A DNA stretch of 64,000 bases from Larkinella bovis (lineage in GTDB: Bacteria > Bacteroidota > Bacteroidia > Cytophagales > Spirosomataceae): the NCBI RefSeq assembly GCF_042655385.1, contig NZ_JBHSMA010000006.1, forward strand, positions 62,001 through 126,000. The letters are read 5' to 3'. Made by a program: the position numbers and the translations under genes. Below are positions 52,048-60,972 of the stretch, one piece after another. The notes beneath the pieces are model-generated. The model saw nothing but the letters and a program-made list of their open reading frames with translations, was not told the DNA's origin and searched no databases. How positions within the stretch are numbered: position 1 is the first letter of the stretch; each line of letters opens with the position of its first letter.

Positions 52048-52370
52048 AGAAGGAGCAATACTTGGTAAACACTTCCGATCAGCAGGAACGCAATCAACAG
52101 ATCAAGCGCAAAAGCCCCACTGAACAAGGCGGTTTCCGATAGGCCCAGGTTATGGTAAAACCAGTACTGATCCCGGTATTTCTGCCGGGCTATATACCCG
52201 ATGCCGAGATTGGAGAGGACCTTCAGCCACAGGAAATAAACCAGAAAAAGCGAAAAGTATGGGAGTATGCGGTTTAGACTAAAGCCGATCAGGCTCAAGG
52301 TTACGACGTTGCTGAACACCCAGACGGTTCGGTAGAACCGAAAAAGCGCCCGAAGAGGAAGGATACGCAT
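52044..52370 (-). CDS. Small membrane protein coupled to ABC ATPase
   Basis: This is a 108-residue protein with about three membrane helices (VWVFSNVVTLSLIGFSL, YFSLFLVYFLWLKVL, FALDLLIAFLLIGSVYQVLL) and basic loops (GYIARQKYRDQYWFYHNLGL). The four-base overlap with the ATPase start suggests the products interact. Its length is only about half that of a permease domain, so it may work as a multimer or be an accessory subunit. I do not recognise the family. Confidence 0.65.
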   Translation of the reverse strand: MRILPLRALFRFYRTVWVFSNVVTLSLIGFSLNRILPYFSLFLVYFLWLKVLSNLGIGYIARQKYRDQYWFYHNLGLSETALFSGAFALDLLIAFLLIGSVYQVLLLL

Positions 52371-52517
52371 AAAGGGCTGATTTCGGGCAAAATAGTAGAA
52401 TTTCGGCAGAGAACGGCGGGGTTAACAAACTTTAACAGGAGAGGTATTTGGCAAGGACCTGGCCTGATAGGTTCGTAATTGGCGGAGATCAATTTTCAAC
52501 GGAATGAATGGGTCCGG

Positions 52518-53423
52518 TCATTTTGGCCCTTCCAGAAAGCTCAACGCACCTTCGTGGATCGTGATGCGAAGGTCTTTGGGCTTTTTCGATTGGATAAACT
52601 GGTCGTCCAGGTGCATTTCCGGGCCGTCCCACCGCATTCGAATTGTCTGGCCTTTCAGCACGGTTCCCCAAAAACCGCCTGCCTGGCCATTGAGCCGGTT
52701 TTGAATATACGTTAACAAGCCGTGGCGCTGCTGTTCCGCCACCAGAACGACCTCCATTTGCCCGTCGGCGGGGTCGGCAGTGGGCGCCAGCACCAGATTA
52801 GGGCCGATGCAACGGATGTTCATTACCTCCACCAGCATATACTCCCCCGAATAATCGACGCCATCCACGTCGATTCGGCAAGGGCGGGGTTCGTACGTTT
52901 GCAGAATACCGGCCAGCACGTCCAGCGCAATCTTCAGCTTCTCCTCCGGCGCATCGGTCGATTTCTCCTGATGATCTTTCATTTCTTTCATCAGTTCCGG
53001 AAAAATGCCATAGCCCGCTCCTTCCAGAAAAAACTGCCGGTGGCGTAAGCCTTCCACCAGACCCACATCAAACCGTTTGCGTCGACCCGAATGCCAGTTT
53101 TGTACAATCGGGCGGGGATCGTCGGTCGGAATCCCCAGGCTCCCGGCAATGTTATTGGCCGTTCCGTGGGGCAGTAAGGCGATGGGAAACGGTTTTTCGA
53201 TCAGCTTCCGGTCGAGCAGGTGCTTAGCCACTTTACGCACGGTTCCGTCGCCCCCGGCCACGACCAGAAAGTCAACGTCGGTTTTTATCTCTTTCCATTC
53301 GTTTTTTTTGGTCGAAGCATAGCGACAGGCAAAGCCTTCCGATTGAATAAGCGCCATGAGATCTTTTTTAGAATGTTCTTCGTCCCCGGCGCCGGGATTG
53401 TGCAAAAGCTGAGCGATTTTCAT
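52518..53423 (-). CDS. Diacylglycerol kinase-like lipid kinase (YegS/BmrU type)
   Basis: This is a 301-residue kinase of the DAGK catalytic family. The nucleotide-binding blocks are AQLLHNPGAG, FLVVAGGDGTVRKVAKHLL (GGDGT), and IALLPHGTANNIAGSLGIP. The C-terminal beta-sandwich (about 130-290) follows. Members phosphorylate diacylglycerol, sphingoid bases or related lipids at the membrane surface. The gene is divergent from surE across 76 bases. No membrane segment is seen, as is normal for this soluble group. Confidence 0.9.
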   Translation of the reverse strand: MKIAQLLHNPGAGDEEHSKKDLMALIQSEGFACRYASTKKNEWKEIKTDVDFLVVAGGDGTVRKVAKHLLDRKLIEKPFPIALLPHGTANNIAGSLGIPTDDPRPIVQNWHSGRRKRFDVGLVEGLRHRQFFLEGAGYGIFPELMKEMKDHQEKSTDAPEEKLKIALDVLAGILQTYEPRPCRIDVDGVDYSGEYMLVEVMNIRCIGPNLVLAPTADPADGQMEVVLVAEQQRHGLLTYIQNRLNGQAGGFWGTVLKGQTIRMRWDGPEMHLDDQFIQSKKPKDLRITIHEGALSFLEGPK

Positions 53424-53499
53424 AAAGTCCGTTTTAACACTATGTTAAACATCGCCCGGGGTTTTTCTGTTGGAATAAGGAGACAAAAATGGCATTACC

Positions 53500-54240
53500 A
53501 TGAGAATCTTAATCACCAACGATGACGGTATTTACAGCCCGGGCATTGCGGCTCTGGCCCGAATTGCTTCCCGGTTTGGCGAGGTTCGCGTTGTGGCGCC
53601 CGATGTTGAGCAATCGTCGATGGGCCATGCCGTGACGCATTCCCGGCCCCTTTCCTATAAAAGCTCCCCGATTAAGTTTGAAGGCATCGATGCGTACCGC
53701 GTCAATGGGACCCCGGCCGACTGTGTGGCGCTGGGAACCCACCTGTGGGGGCAAACCGATGTGGTATTGTCGGGCATCAACATGGGCCCGAATCTGGGCA
53801 ATTCGATGTGGCACTCGGGCACGCTGGCAGCCGCCAAACAGGCGGTTTTGCTGGGCATCAAAGGCATTGCCCTTAGCACCCCCGTTGGCAAAACGGAGCC
53901 GGATTTTGAAGCGCTGGAACCGTATGTGGAGAAAACGCTGGAGCTGTTATTGAAGGATACAGAACTGGCCCTCTATAATGTCAACTTCCCGCCCAATCCT
54001 ACCGACATCAAATGGACACGGCAGTCGGTTCGGCTCTACGACGGAACGATTGTGCCGGGAATGGACCCGCTGGGGCGTAAGCACTACTGGTTTACGGTAA
54101 CGCCCCTGGAGCCGGCCGAGGAAGGAACAGACCGTTGGGCGGTGGATCAGGGATACGTGTCCATTACGCCCCTGCGACTCGATCTAACCGATGAAAACGT
54201 GCTCCGGAAAGCGCTGGAAGAACAGCCTACTACGGTATAA
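53500..54240 (+). CDS. surE: 5'/3'-nucleotidase SurE
   Basis: This is a 246-residue nucleotidase. The metal site is complete: ILITNDDGIYSPGI (the Asp pair at residues 8-9), PDVEQSSMGHAVT with the Ser/Asn-side ligands, and VLSGINMGPNLGNSMWHSGT. NGTPADCVALG is a conserved loop. SurE removes phosphate from nucleoside monophosphates and helps stationary-phase survival in E. coli. It ends 10 bases before a strong bidirectional terminator shared with serS. Confidence 0.94.
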   Translation: MRILITNDDGIYSPGIAALARIASRFGEVRVVAPDVEQSSMGHAVTHSRPLSYKSSPIKFEGIDAYRVNGTPADCVALGTHLWGQTDVVLSGINMGPNLGNSMWHSGTLAAAKQAVLLGIKGIALSTPVGKTEPDFEALEPYVEKTLELLLKDTELALYNVNFPPNPTDIKWTRQSVRLYDGTIVPGMDPLGRKHYWFTVTPLEPAEEGTDRWAVDQGYVSITPLRLDLTDENVLRKALEEQPTTV

Positions 54241-54250
54241 CGGCCGGTTT

Positions 54251-54300
54251 TAATAAAAGCAAAGCCGCTCCCGATACCGGAAGCGGCTTTGCTTTTATTA
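54251..54300. terminator. Bidirectional terminator overlapping serS stop codon
   Basis: A perfect 19-base stem pairs 54251-54269 with 54282-54300 around a 12-base loop; the GC core AAAGCCGCT is flanked by T/A runs on both sides. The stop codon of the convergent serS gene (54300-54298) lies inside the right arm. Confidence 0.92.
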
Positions 54301-55581
54301 AATGGTTTCAAAACCGCAATAAGGCACCAGTACTTTCGGAATCCGGATTCCGTCCGGTGTCTGGTTGTTTTCCAGAATGGCCGCCAGAATTCGCGGCAGC
54401 GCCAGCGCCGAACCGTTAAGGGTATGTAGCAACTGGGTTTTGCCCTCTACCCGGTAGCGCAGTTTAAGACGGTTGGACTGGAAGGTTTCAAAGTTGGAAA
54501 CCGAGCTTACTTCCAGCCAGCGCTGCTGAGCGGCCGACCAGACTTCCATATCGTAGGTCAACGCTGAGGCAAAGCCCATATCGCCCCCGCAAAGCCGTAG
54601 CACCCGGTAAGGCAGTTCCAGCTTTTGCAGCAGGCTTTGCACATACTGGCTCATTTCTTCCAAGGCCTGATACGATTCTTCCGGTTTGCGAATCTGCAAA
54701 ATCTCCACTTTGTCGAACTGGTGCAGGCGGTTAAGTCCCCGCACGTGGGCACCCCAGGAACCGGCTTCGCGCCGGAAGCAAGGCGTGTGGCCCACATTTT
54801 TGATGGGCAGTTGATCGTCGGACACGATCACGTCACGGTACAGGTTCGTAATGGGCACTTCGGCCGTCGGAATCAGGTACAGCTTATCGGCCTCGGCGTA
54901 ATACATCTGCCCTTCTTTGTCCGGTAACTGACCCGTCCCAAACCCCGAATCTTCGTTGATCAGAATGGGCGGCTGAATCTCGAAATAACCGGCTTTGAGG
55001 GCTTCGTCCAGAAAGAAATTGATCATGGCCCGCTGAATCCGGGCTCCTTTACCCCGATAAACCGGAAAACCGGCCCCCGTGATTTTGTTGCCCAGGTCAA
55101 AATCAATGATCGGTCCGCCGACGCGGTCGTACTTTTTGATCAGCTCCCAATGCGGTTGCGCGCCTTCGGCCAGAGTGGGAATTTCGCCGTGTTGCAGAAC
55201 CACTTCATTATCATCCGCCGTACGGCCTTCGGGAACACTGCTGTGCGGAAGGTTTGGTAACGTAACCAGAAGCGCCTGCAACTGCTGCTCCACGGTTTTC
55301 AGGCTTTCCTCCAGTTCTTTCGAACGCGTTTTCAACTCGGCGGTTTCGGCTTTGGCCGCATCGGCTTCGGCCTTTTGCCCGGATTTCATCAAGGCTCCGA
55401 TTTCTTTGGCTTTGGCGTTGGAACGGGCCAGCACATCGTCCAGCTCTTTCTGGGTGTCGCGCCGTTGTTGATCCAGCGCCAGTACCTGCTCGACAACGGT
55501 TTCGGCATTCGCAAACCGTTTCTTGTTCAGACCCGCCAGGGTAGTCTCTTTATTATCGCGGATGAAGGGAAGTAAAAGCAT
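54298..55581 (-). CDS. serS: Seryl-tRNA synthetase
   Basis: This is a 427-residue class II synthetase charging tRNA-Ser. The N-terminal tRNA-binding coiled coil (about 30-110) is plain from its heptads of E, K, A and L. The catalytic core has TAEVPITNLYRD, motif 2 GHTPCFRREAGSWG and motif 3 LNGSALALPRILAAILEN. The family signature start M-L-x-x-x-F-I-R-x-N is present as MLLLPFIRDN, which supports the chosen start. It is downstream of lysC on the same strand, with a hairpin repeat between. Confidence 0.96.
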   Translation of the reverse strand: MLLLPFIRDNKETTLAGLNKKRFANAETVVEQVLALDQQRRDTQKELDDVLARSNAKAKEIGALMKSGQKAEADAAKAETAELKTRSKELEESLKTVEQQLQALLVTLPNLPHSSVPEGRTADDNEVVLQHGEIPTLAEGAQPHWELIKKYDRVGGPIIDFDLGNKITGAGFPVYRGKGARIQRAMINFFLDEALKAGYFEIQPPILINEDSGFGTGQLPDKEGQMYYAEADKLYLIPTAEVPITNLYRDVIVSDDQLPIKNVGHTPCFRREAGSWGAHVRGLNRLHQFDKVEILQIRKPEESYQALEEMSQYVQSLLQKLELPYRVLRLCGGDMGFASALTYDMEVWSAAQQRWLEVSSVSNFETFQSNRLKLRYRVEGKTQLLHTLNGSALALPRILAAILENNQTPDGIRIPKVLVPYCGFETI

Positions 55582-55634
55582 GGTTATTCGGGTAACAACT
55601 GCTCCCAGGCAGCTATAAGTAGTTCTTTTTAGAA

Positions 55635-55662
55635 ACCGGTCAGATTTGAAAACCTGACCGGT
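55635..55662. repeat. Hairpin between serS and lysC
   Basis: ACCGGTCAG at 55635-55643 pairs perfectly with CTGACCGGT at 55654-55662 around a 10-base loop. It lies 11 bases beyond the lysC stop. It may stop lysC transcription or be a dispersed palindrome of the genome; the following T run is weak. Confidence 0.55.
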
Positions 55663-55673
55663 CGGGCATATGG

Positions 55674-57008
55674 CTAAGCTTCTACCAGATTAAACAACCC
55701 TTCGTTCAGGGCGTTCAGGGCGTCGGCTTTATAACGGCCGTGCATCAGCAGTGAAATGTTGTGTTCGGTGCCGCCGTACGAAATCATCCGGATCGGAATG
55801 CCTTCCAGCGCTTTCAGCACCTTCAGGGCGATGCCCGCGTGGTCGGCGCTGAAATTTCCGACGATACAGACAATCGTCTGGTCGTAATCCGGTTCTTCCA
55901 GATCGCAGAAGGTCCGCAGTTCGGCCATCAACTCGGTCAGGTTATCGGTTTTGTCGATTGTTACCGAAACCGATACTTCCGAGGTAGCAATCAGATCGAC
56001 CGGCGTTTTGTACTTCTCGAATACCTCGAAAATCCGGCGCAGAAAACCGTACGCGTTCAGCATCCGCAACGAGTGGATGTACAGCGCCGTAATGCCGTCT
56101 TTGGCCGCCACGGCTTTGAACACCTGATCGGAGGTTTTGCTGGCAATCAGCGTTCCTTCGGCCTGTGGGTCCATGGTATTTTTCAACCGTACCGGCACAC
56201 CGAACATCTTTGCCGGGGTGATCGTCGATGGGTGCAGGATTTTGGCCCCGAAATACGCCAGTTCGGCCGCTTCTTCAAACGTCAGTGCCCTGATCGGGAA
56301 GGTTTTTTTCACGATCCGGGGATCGTTATTGTGCATGCCGTCGATGTCGGTCCAGATCTGGATTTCGTCGGCCCGGATGGCTCCGCCAATCAGCGAGGCT
56401 GTGTAATCCGAACCACCGCGTTTCAGGTTATCGACCTCTCCGCGCGGATTCCGGCAGATAAATCCTTGCGTCACAATCAGTTTTTTACCCCCATGTGCCC
56501 GCAGCAGTTCGCGCAGTTTACGCTCCGTAAAATCCAGTTCGGGTTCACCATCGGCATCCACCCGCATGAATTCCAGGGCGGGCAGCAGAACGGAGTCGTC
56601 ATTAGACTCTTCCAGACACGCCTGAAATAGCTGCGTGCTCAGCAGTTCGCCTTCGGCTACCAGTTCTTTTTCCTGTTTCAGCGTAAACGGGCGAATCCGG
56701 GTCAGCGACCGAATGAACGAGAACTCGTTTTCGATGATTTTCTGGCCTTTTGTCAAACCGTCGGTGGTCTTATACAATTCGCGTACGAATGAATCGTAAT
56801 GCGCCTTCAGGTGCTCGATTTTCTCGGCCGCTTCCTCCGGCTGATCCGCTTTCAGGGATTCGGCGATGGATAACAGGGCGTTAGTGGTACCGGACAGGGC
56901 CGACAGAACGATAATTTTCTGCTGATCATCCGAGGTAATCAAATTGCGGATCGAATGCATCCGTTCGGGCTTGCCGACCGAGGTTCCGCCAAATTTCCAG
57001 ACTTGCAT
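55674..57008 (-). CDS. lysC: Aspartate kinase
   Basis: This is a 444-residue kinase that phosphorylates aspartate, the first step towards lysine, threonine, methionine and diaminopimelate. The catalytic part shows VWKFGGTSVGKPERM, RGGSDYTASLIGGAI and TDIDGMHNNDPRIV. Two ACT domains follow (about 300-440; LYIHSLRMLNAYGFLRRIFE and CIVGNFSADHAGIALKVLKA) and would bind the feedback effectors. I chose the ATG at 57008, where the family normally begins. There is no homoserine dehydrogenase fusion. Confidence 0.95.
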   Translation of the reverse strand: MQVWKFGGTSVGKPERMHSIRNLITSDDQQKIIVLSALSGTTNALLSIAESLKADQPEEAAEKIEHLKAHYDSFVRELYKTTDGLTKGQKIIENEFSFIRSLTRIRPFTLKQEKELVAEGELLSTQLFQACLEESNDDSVLLPALEFMRVDADGEPELDFTERKLRELLRAHGGKKLIVTQGFICRNPRGEVDNLKRGGSDYTASLIGGAIRADEIQIWTDIDGMHNNDPRIVKKTFPIRALTFEEAAELAYFGAKILHPSTITPAKMFGVPVRLKNTMDPQAEGTLIASKTSDQVFKAVAAKDGITALYIHSLRMLNAYGFLRRIFEVFEKYKTPVDLIATSEVSVSVTIDKTDNLTELMAELRTFCDLEEPDYDQTIVCIVGNFSADHAGIALKVLKALEGIPIRMISYGGTEHNISLLMHGRYKADALNALNEGLFNLVEA

Positions 57009-57021
57009 GGGTTTAATGAGT

Positions 57022-57091
57022 GAAAGAATGAAAGAGTGAAAACTTCGCATTTAATAAACACTGGCGGAGCTATTCGCTCTTTCACTCTTTC
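57022..57091. repeat. Inverted repeat between lysC and ribH
   Basis: GAAAGAATGAAAGAG at 57022-57036 pairs with CTCTTTCACTCTTTC at 57077-57091, with one mismatch and a 40-base loop. The arms are built of repeated GAAAGA/GTGAAA units. It ends five bases past the ribH stop and may weakly terminate ribH. Confidence 0.45.
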
Positions 57092-57095
57092 GGAA

Positions 57096-57605
57096 TTAGA
57101 TTTTAGGTGAATAACTATAAACGTGTTGCTGTAAGCCTAACATTTTGATGGCCGTCATGGCGGCTTCATCGCCTTTGTTGCCGTGAATGCCGCCCGCCCG
57201 GTCGATAGCCTGCTGCTGGTTGTTGGGCGTCAGAACGCCAAAAATGACCGGTTTTCCGGTTTTGATGCCAACCTGTGTCAGGCCCTGCGCGACGGCGTGG
57301 TTGATGTAATCATTGTGTTTGGTTTCCCCCTGAATCACGCAGCCGAGCGCAATGACGGCATCGATATCGTCGCGCTGCGCGAACCACTGGGCGCCGAGAC
57401 TCAGCTCAAAACTGCCCGGCACGTTGCCCCGGACCACGTTTTCGGCTGCGGCTCCGTAGTGCAGCAAGGTCTGGTAAGCGCCTTCGAACAGGGCTTCGGT
57501 TACTTCGGTATTCCATTCTGCCACGACAATGGCAAACCGCCGTTTGCTGATGTCGGGGAGGTTATTGGTTGAAAAAACGCTCAGATTTTTTAAGTCGGTG
57601 GCCAT
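57096..57605 (-). CDS. ribH: 6,7-dimethyl-8-ribityllumazine synthase
   Basis: This is a 169-residue enzyme that joins the pyrimidine and butanone-phosphate precursors in riboflavin synthesis, usually as a 60-mer capsid. Conserved pieces are RFAIVVAEWNTEVTEALFEG (substrate loop), VPGSFELSLGAQW, VIALGCVIQGETKHNDYI and GVLTPNNQQQAIDRAGG. The catalytic histidine lies in the ETKH segment. It is monocistronic or linked to lysC; no other riboflavin genes are nearby. Confidence 0.95.
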   Translation of the reverse strand: MATDLKNLSVFSTNNLPDISKRRFAIVVAEWNTEVTEALFEGAYQTLLHYGAAAENVVRGNVPGSFELSLGAQWFAQRDDIDAVIALGCVIQGETKHNDYINHAVAQGLTQVGIKTGKPVIFGVLTPNNQQQAIDRAGGIHGNKGDEAAMTAIKMLGLQQHVYSYSPKI

Positions 57606-57724
57606 CGGAACTCGAATTACACAGGTTAACAGATTAACTAAGATAAAAACTCAGGGTACAGGTTTGGAAGTCGATAACCACAGTCGCAGGAATCTTTTTG
57701 ATCCTGGTCATCCGAGTCCAAAAA

Positions 57725-57758
57725 GAAAGGACAAAACCTCGGTCGGCTTTGTCCTTTC
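57725..57758 (-). terminator. Rho-independent terminator of the TPR protein gene
   Basis: GAAAGGACAAA at 57725-57735 pairs with TTTGTCCTTTC at 57748-57758 around a 12-base loop. On the minus strand the stem is followed by CTTTTTGG, a good T run. It lies 24 bases beyond the stop codon of the TPR gene. Confidence 0.83.
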
Positions 57759-57781
57759 GCAATGGGTTTGATCAACGCTGC

Positions 57782-58483
57782 TTACGACTCACCGACCGTG
57801 CTTTCCAGGACGGATTTATACTTCTTGGCGTTTGCCGACTCTGCCGAAGTCGGGTATTTGTCGATGATCTTGTTATATGTCTCAATGGCTTCCTGATTTT
57901 GCTTGTTCTGCTCGTAAGCGAGTGCCAGTTTTATCAGGTAACCGGGGGTAAAATATTGGTTTGGCTTGTAATCAGCCGCTTTTTTATACGCATCAATCGC
58001 GTCGCTGTAGGCTTTCTTTTCCAGGTAAGCGTCACCAATCAACGCATACGCACGACCCTGAACGAGCAAATCGGATGAACTGAAAGCCTTCAGCTTTTCG
58101 ATGGCCTCGTCGTATTTGCCTTGCTTCAGCAGCGCAACGCCCGCGTAAAAACTGGCGAGATTGCCCGCCGGTGCCGCACTGTATTCGTCCGCAATAGCGA
58201 TCAGCCCTTCGTTAGCGCCGTTCCCATTCAGGGCTTTTTTCAGCGAATCAGCTTCCCATTCGTAGACAGACGGAAACATGGCGGTCTGCGCTTCCTCATC
58301 CTGGCTGCTGACCCAATACCGGTAACCTATAAAGCCTGCAATCACCAGCACAACCGCGACCACCAGTCCCAGAACCAGATTCCGGTTTTTCTCAAAAAAC
58401 AACTCCGCCTTCCCTAACGAACCCGCCAGAGTAGCGGGGTCTTCCAGAAACTCCAGTTTGGAGCTTGTTTGTGTCTTACTCAT
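57782..58483 (-). CDS. Single-pass membrane TPR protein (YfgM-like)
   Basis: This is a 233-residue protein with one membrane helix at about 36-56 (LVLGLVVAVVLVIAGFIGYRY) and a periplasmic region of tetratricopeptide repeats: ASFYAGVALLKQGKYDEAIE, YALIGDAYLEKKAYSDAIDA, and IKLALAYEQNKQNQEAIETY. The layout matches YfgM-like ancillary factors of the Sec translocon, which assist folding of exported proteins; by family alone this is suggestive. A free basic-acidic N-terminal tail faces the cytoplasm. Confidence 0.87.
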   Translation of the reverse strand: MSKTQTSSKLEFLEDPATLAGSLGKAELFFEKNRNLVLGLVVAVVLVIAGFIGYRYWVSSQDEEAQTAMFPSVYEWEADSLKKALNGNGANEGLIAIADEYSAAPAGNLASFYAGVALLKQGKYDEAIEKLKAFSSSDLLVQGRAYALIGDAYLEKKAYSDAIDAYKKAADYKPNQYFTPGYLIKLALAYEQNKQNQEAIETYNKIIDKYPTSAESANAKKYKSVLESTVGES

Positions 58484-58678
58484 TTAATGAATGATCCAAA
58501 TTTGGGAGTGCAAATTTAGCAAATCCCCGGAATATAGAAAGCAAAAACCGTGACAAAGTTTTGATACTAAAGGAAAAAGGGATAAAAAAGAAGGAGAAAG
58601 GGAAGAAAGAAGGAAGAATAAGCGGATCGCTACTTTTCTTCATCCTTTGCTCCCGTTCTCCTCTCCGCCTTAAAGGCC
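58484..58678. other. Intergenic region with 35-base pure purine run
   Basis: The 195-base gap between pdhA and the TPR gene carries an uninterrupted purine run at 58584-58618 on the plus strand. It is followed by AGCGGATCGCT and a pyrimidine-rich stretch (58630-58678) that can pair with it imperfectly, giving a long irregular stem just after pdhA. It may act as the pdhA terminator. Confidence 0.4.
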
Positions 58679-59713
58679 TTATTCCGTAATAAACGGATAA
58701 TCTTTCTGCATGTAGACATCCTTGAACGCTTCATCCGGCGACGGATACGGCGATTCTTCGGCAAATTTCACGGATTCCTCCACGATTCCCCTGATTTTCT
58801 GGTCGATAGCGGCCAGTTCATCTTCCGTTGCAATTTTCTTTTCCAGAATCGTTGCCCGGACGTTTTCGATCGGATCGCGCTGTTTGTACTGCTCCAGCTC
58901 GTCTTTCGTGCGGTATTTCTGCGGATCGGACATCGAGTGACCCCGGTAGCGGTACGTCCGGAATTCCAGGAACGTCGGGCCGTCGCCTTTGCGGGCGCGC
59001 TCGGCGGCCCGGCTGACGGCTTCGTGGACCGCTTCCACGTCCATCGCATCGACGGGTTCCGACGGCATGTCGTAGGCTTCCCCCAGCGTGTACAGATCCG
59101 TTACGTTCGAGGTCCGGGATACGGACGTTCCCATCGCGTAACCGTTGTTTTCGACCACGAAAATAACCGGCAGTTTCCACGTCATGGCCATGTTCAGCGT
59201 TTCGTGGAACGAGCCCTGCCGAACCGCACCGTCGCCCATGAAGGTGATGCAGAGGTTCGTGGTCTTGTTGTACTTCTCGGCAAAAGCCAGTCCGGCTCCA
59301 ACCGGAATCTGACCGCCCACAATGCCGTGGCCGCCGACGAAATTCACCGATTTATCGAAAATGTGCATCGAACCGCCCTTGCCTTTCGACGAGCCGGTTT
59401 GTTTGCCAAATAACTCGGCCATGATGGCTTTTGGGTCGGAACCCAGCGCCAGCGGAATACCGTGATCCCGGTAGGCGGTAATCCATTTATCATCTTTCGT
59501 CAGGGCCGAATACGACCCGGAGGAACAGGCTTCCTGCCCGATATAGAGGTGACAGAAGCCCCGGATTTTCTGCTGGCCATACAGTTGGCCGGCTTTTTCT
59601 TCAAACTTACGTTGCAGCACCATCGACTCATACCAGTATAGGTAGCGCTCCTTGGGATGCGTGGTTTTGGCCGCGGCTGGCGAAGACTTAGATTTTTCCT
59701 TTACACTTGCCAT
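58679..59713 (-). CDS. pdhA: Pyruvate dehydrogenase E1 component, alpha subunit
   Basis: This is a 344-residue thiamine-diphosphate-binding subunit of pyruvate dehydrogenase, which decarboxylates pyruvate and passes the acetyl group to lipoyl E2. The TPP motif GDGAVRQGSFHETLNMAMTW followed by VVENNGYAMGTS is complete, and YRYRGHSMSDPQKYR carries the regulatory-loop serine region. Alpha-beta type E1s need a beta subunit, which is not in this window. I chose the ATG at 59713; an open frame continues to 59875 but adds no conserved sequence. LipB at 13 kb supplies the pathway for its lipoate cofactor. Confidence 0.94.
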   Translation of the reverse strand: MASVKEKSKSSPAAAKTTHPKERYLYWYESMVLQRKFEEKAGQLYGQQKIRGFCHLYIGQEACSSGSYSALTKDDKWITAYRDHGIPLALGSDPKAIMAELFGKQTGSSKGKGGSMHIFDKSVNFVGGHGIVGGQIPVGAGLAFAEKYNKTTNLCITFMGDGAVRQGSFHETLNMAMTWKLPVIFVVENNGYAMGTSVSRTSNVTDLYTLGEAYDMPSEPVDAMDVEAVHEAVSRAAERARKGDGPTFLEFRTYRYRGHSMSDPQKYRTKDELEQYKQRDPIENVRATILEKKIATEDELAAIDQKIRGIVEESVKFAEESPYPSPDEAFKDVYMQKDYPFITE

Positions 59714-59883
59714 ATATCTTTTTTGGGCGTAAAAAAAGGATAACCGAATAAAGCGGAAATCGATGTGCAATACAGGCGGTCTGCCTTTCGATAACAAACG
59801 ACCTGTATCTTTGTTGCTTAAACACGCGGCTGTTACGGCCACGATGCCGCGAAAATACGCAATTCCTGCTAACAACCATACCG

Positions 59884-60969
59884 ATGTATTTGGAAAAACT
59901 CAACCTGACCAACTTCAAAAACTACGAGGAAGGGAGTTTTACATTTAGCGAACAGATCAATTGCATCGTCGGGCCGAACGGCAGCGGAAAAACCAACCTG
60001 CTGGATGCGGTTTATTTTTTGTCGTTAAGCAAGAGTGCGTTCCATAACCAGGATGCCTTAAGCATTCACCACCAGAGCGATTTCTTCATTATCGACGGTA
60101 TTTTCCGGCTGGACGACAAACCGGTTCAGATTACCTGTAGTCTCCAACGCGGGCAGCGAAAGGTGCTGTTATCCGACAAAAAACCGTACGAGCGCATCAG
60201 CGAACACATCGGGCGGTTTCCGGTGGTGATGCTGGCCCCCAACGACACCGATCTGGTGCGGGAGCACAGCGAAGAACGCCGGCATTTTTTCGACGGCGTT
60301 CTGTCGCAACTCGATGCCGACTACCTCCGCGATTACCTGTTTTACCAGCAGATCCTGAAACAGCGGAACGGCACTTTAAAACTCTTTGCCGAACGGAATT
60401 ACCTGGACGAGGAACTGCTCGAAACCTACAACGAACCGCTCCTGCAACTGGCCCAGAAGATTTACGCGCGCCGGAAGCGGTTCATCGCGGAGTTTTTGCC
60501 GATTGTGCAGAAACATTATGCCTACCTGAGCGAAGCCCGCGAAGCTGTTGATATTATTTACGAATCGGAAGTGGGAAATGAAGAGTTTCCGAAAGATTTT
60601 CGCCGGAACCGACAGCGGGATATTCAGTTGCAGCGCACCAACAAGGGCGTTCACAAAGACGATTTCGTGTTCGAAGCCAATGGCGTGGCGCTGAAGAAAT
60701 TCGGTTCACAGGGCCAGCAGAAAACGTTCGTCATTGCCCTCAAACTGGCGCAGTTCGAGCAGTTACAAGCCGAAAAGGGGGTTAAACCGCTGCTGTTGCT
60801 GGACGATATTTTTGATAAGCTCGACGACCGCCGGATCGACAAACTGATCACGTTGATGGAGCATCACACCTTCGGCCAGATTTTCATCACCGATGCCCGG
60901 CCCGACCGGACAAAAGACCTGCTGGCCGCTGTGAAGGCTGATGTGGCGTATTTCCGGACGGAGGGGTAA
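59884..60969 (+). CDS. recF: DNA replication and repair protein RecF
   Basis: This is a 361-residue SMC-like ATPase that loads RecA at gaps in single-stranded DNA. Walker A is INCIVGPNGSGKTNLLDAVY, the signature region FGSQGQQKTFVIALKLAQ, and Walker B LLLLDDIFDKLDDRRID. LEKLNLTNFKNY is the conserved N-terminus, supporting the start at 59884. In this window it is flanked by pdhA (divergent) and the ComM-like gene (convergent, three bases apart) and is not linked to dnaA, dnaN or gyrB as in many bacteria. Confidence 0.95.
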   Translation: MYLEKLNLTNFKNYEEGSFTFSEQINCIVGPNGSGKTNLLDAVYFLSLSKSAFHNQDALSIHHQSDFFIIDGIFRLDDKPVQITCSLQRGQRKVLLSDKKPYERISEHIGRFPVVMLAPNDTDLVREHSEERRHFFDGVLSQLDADYLRDYLFYQQILKQRNGTLKLFAERNYLDEELLETYNEPLLQLAQKIYARRKRFIAEFLPIVQKHYAYLSEAREAVDIIYESEVGNEEFPKDFRRNRQRDIQLQRTNKGVHKDDFVFEANGVALKKFGSQGQQKTFVIALKLAQFEQLQAEKGVKPLLLLDDIFDKLDDRRIDKLITLMEHHTFGQIFITDARPDRTKDLLAAVKADVAYFRTEG

Positions 60970-60972
60970 AGT

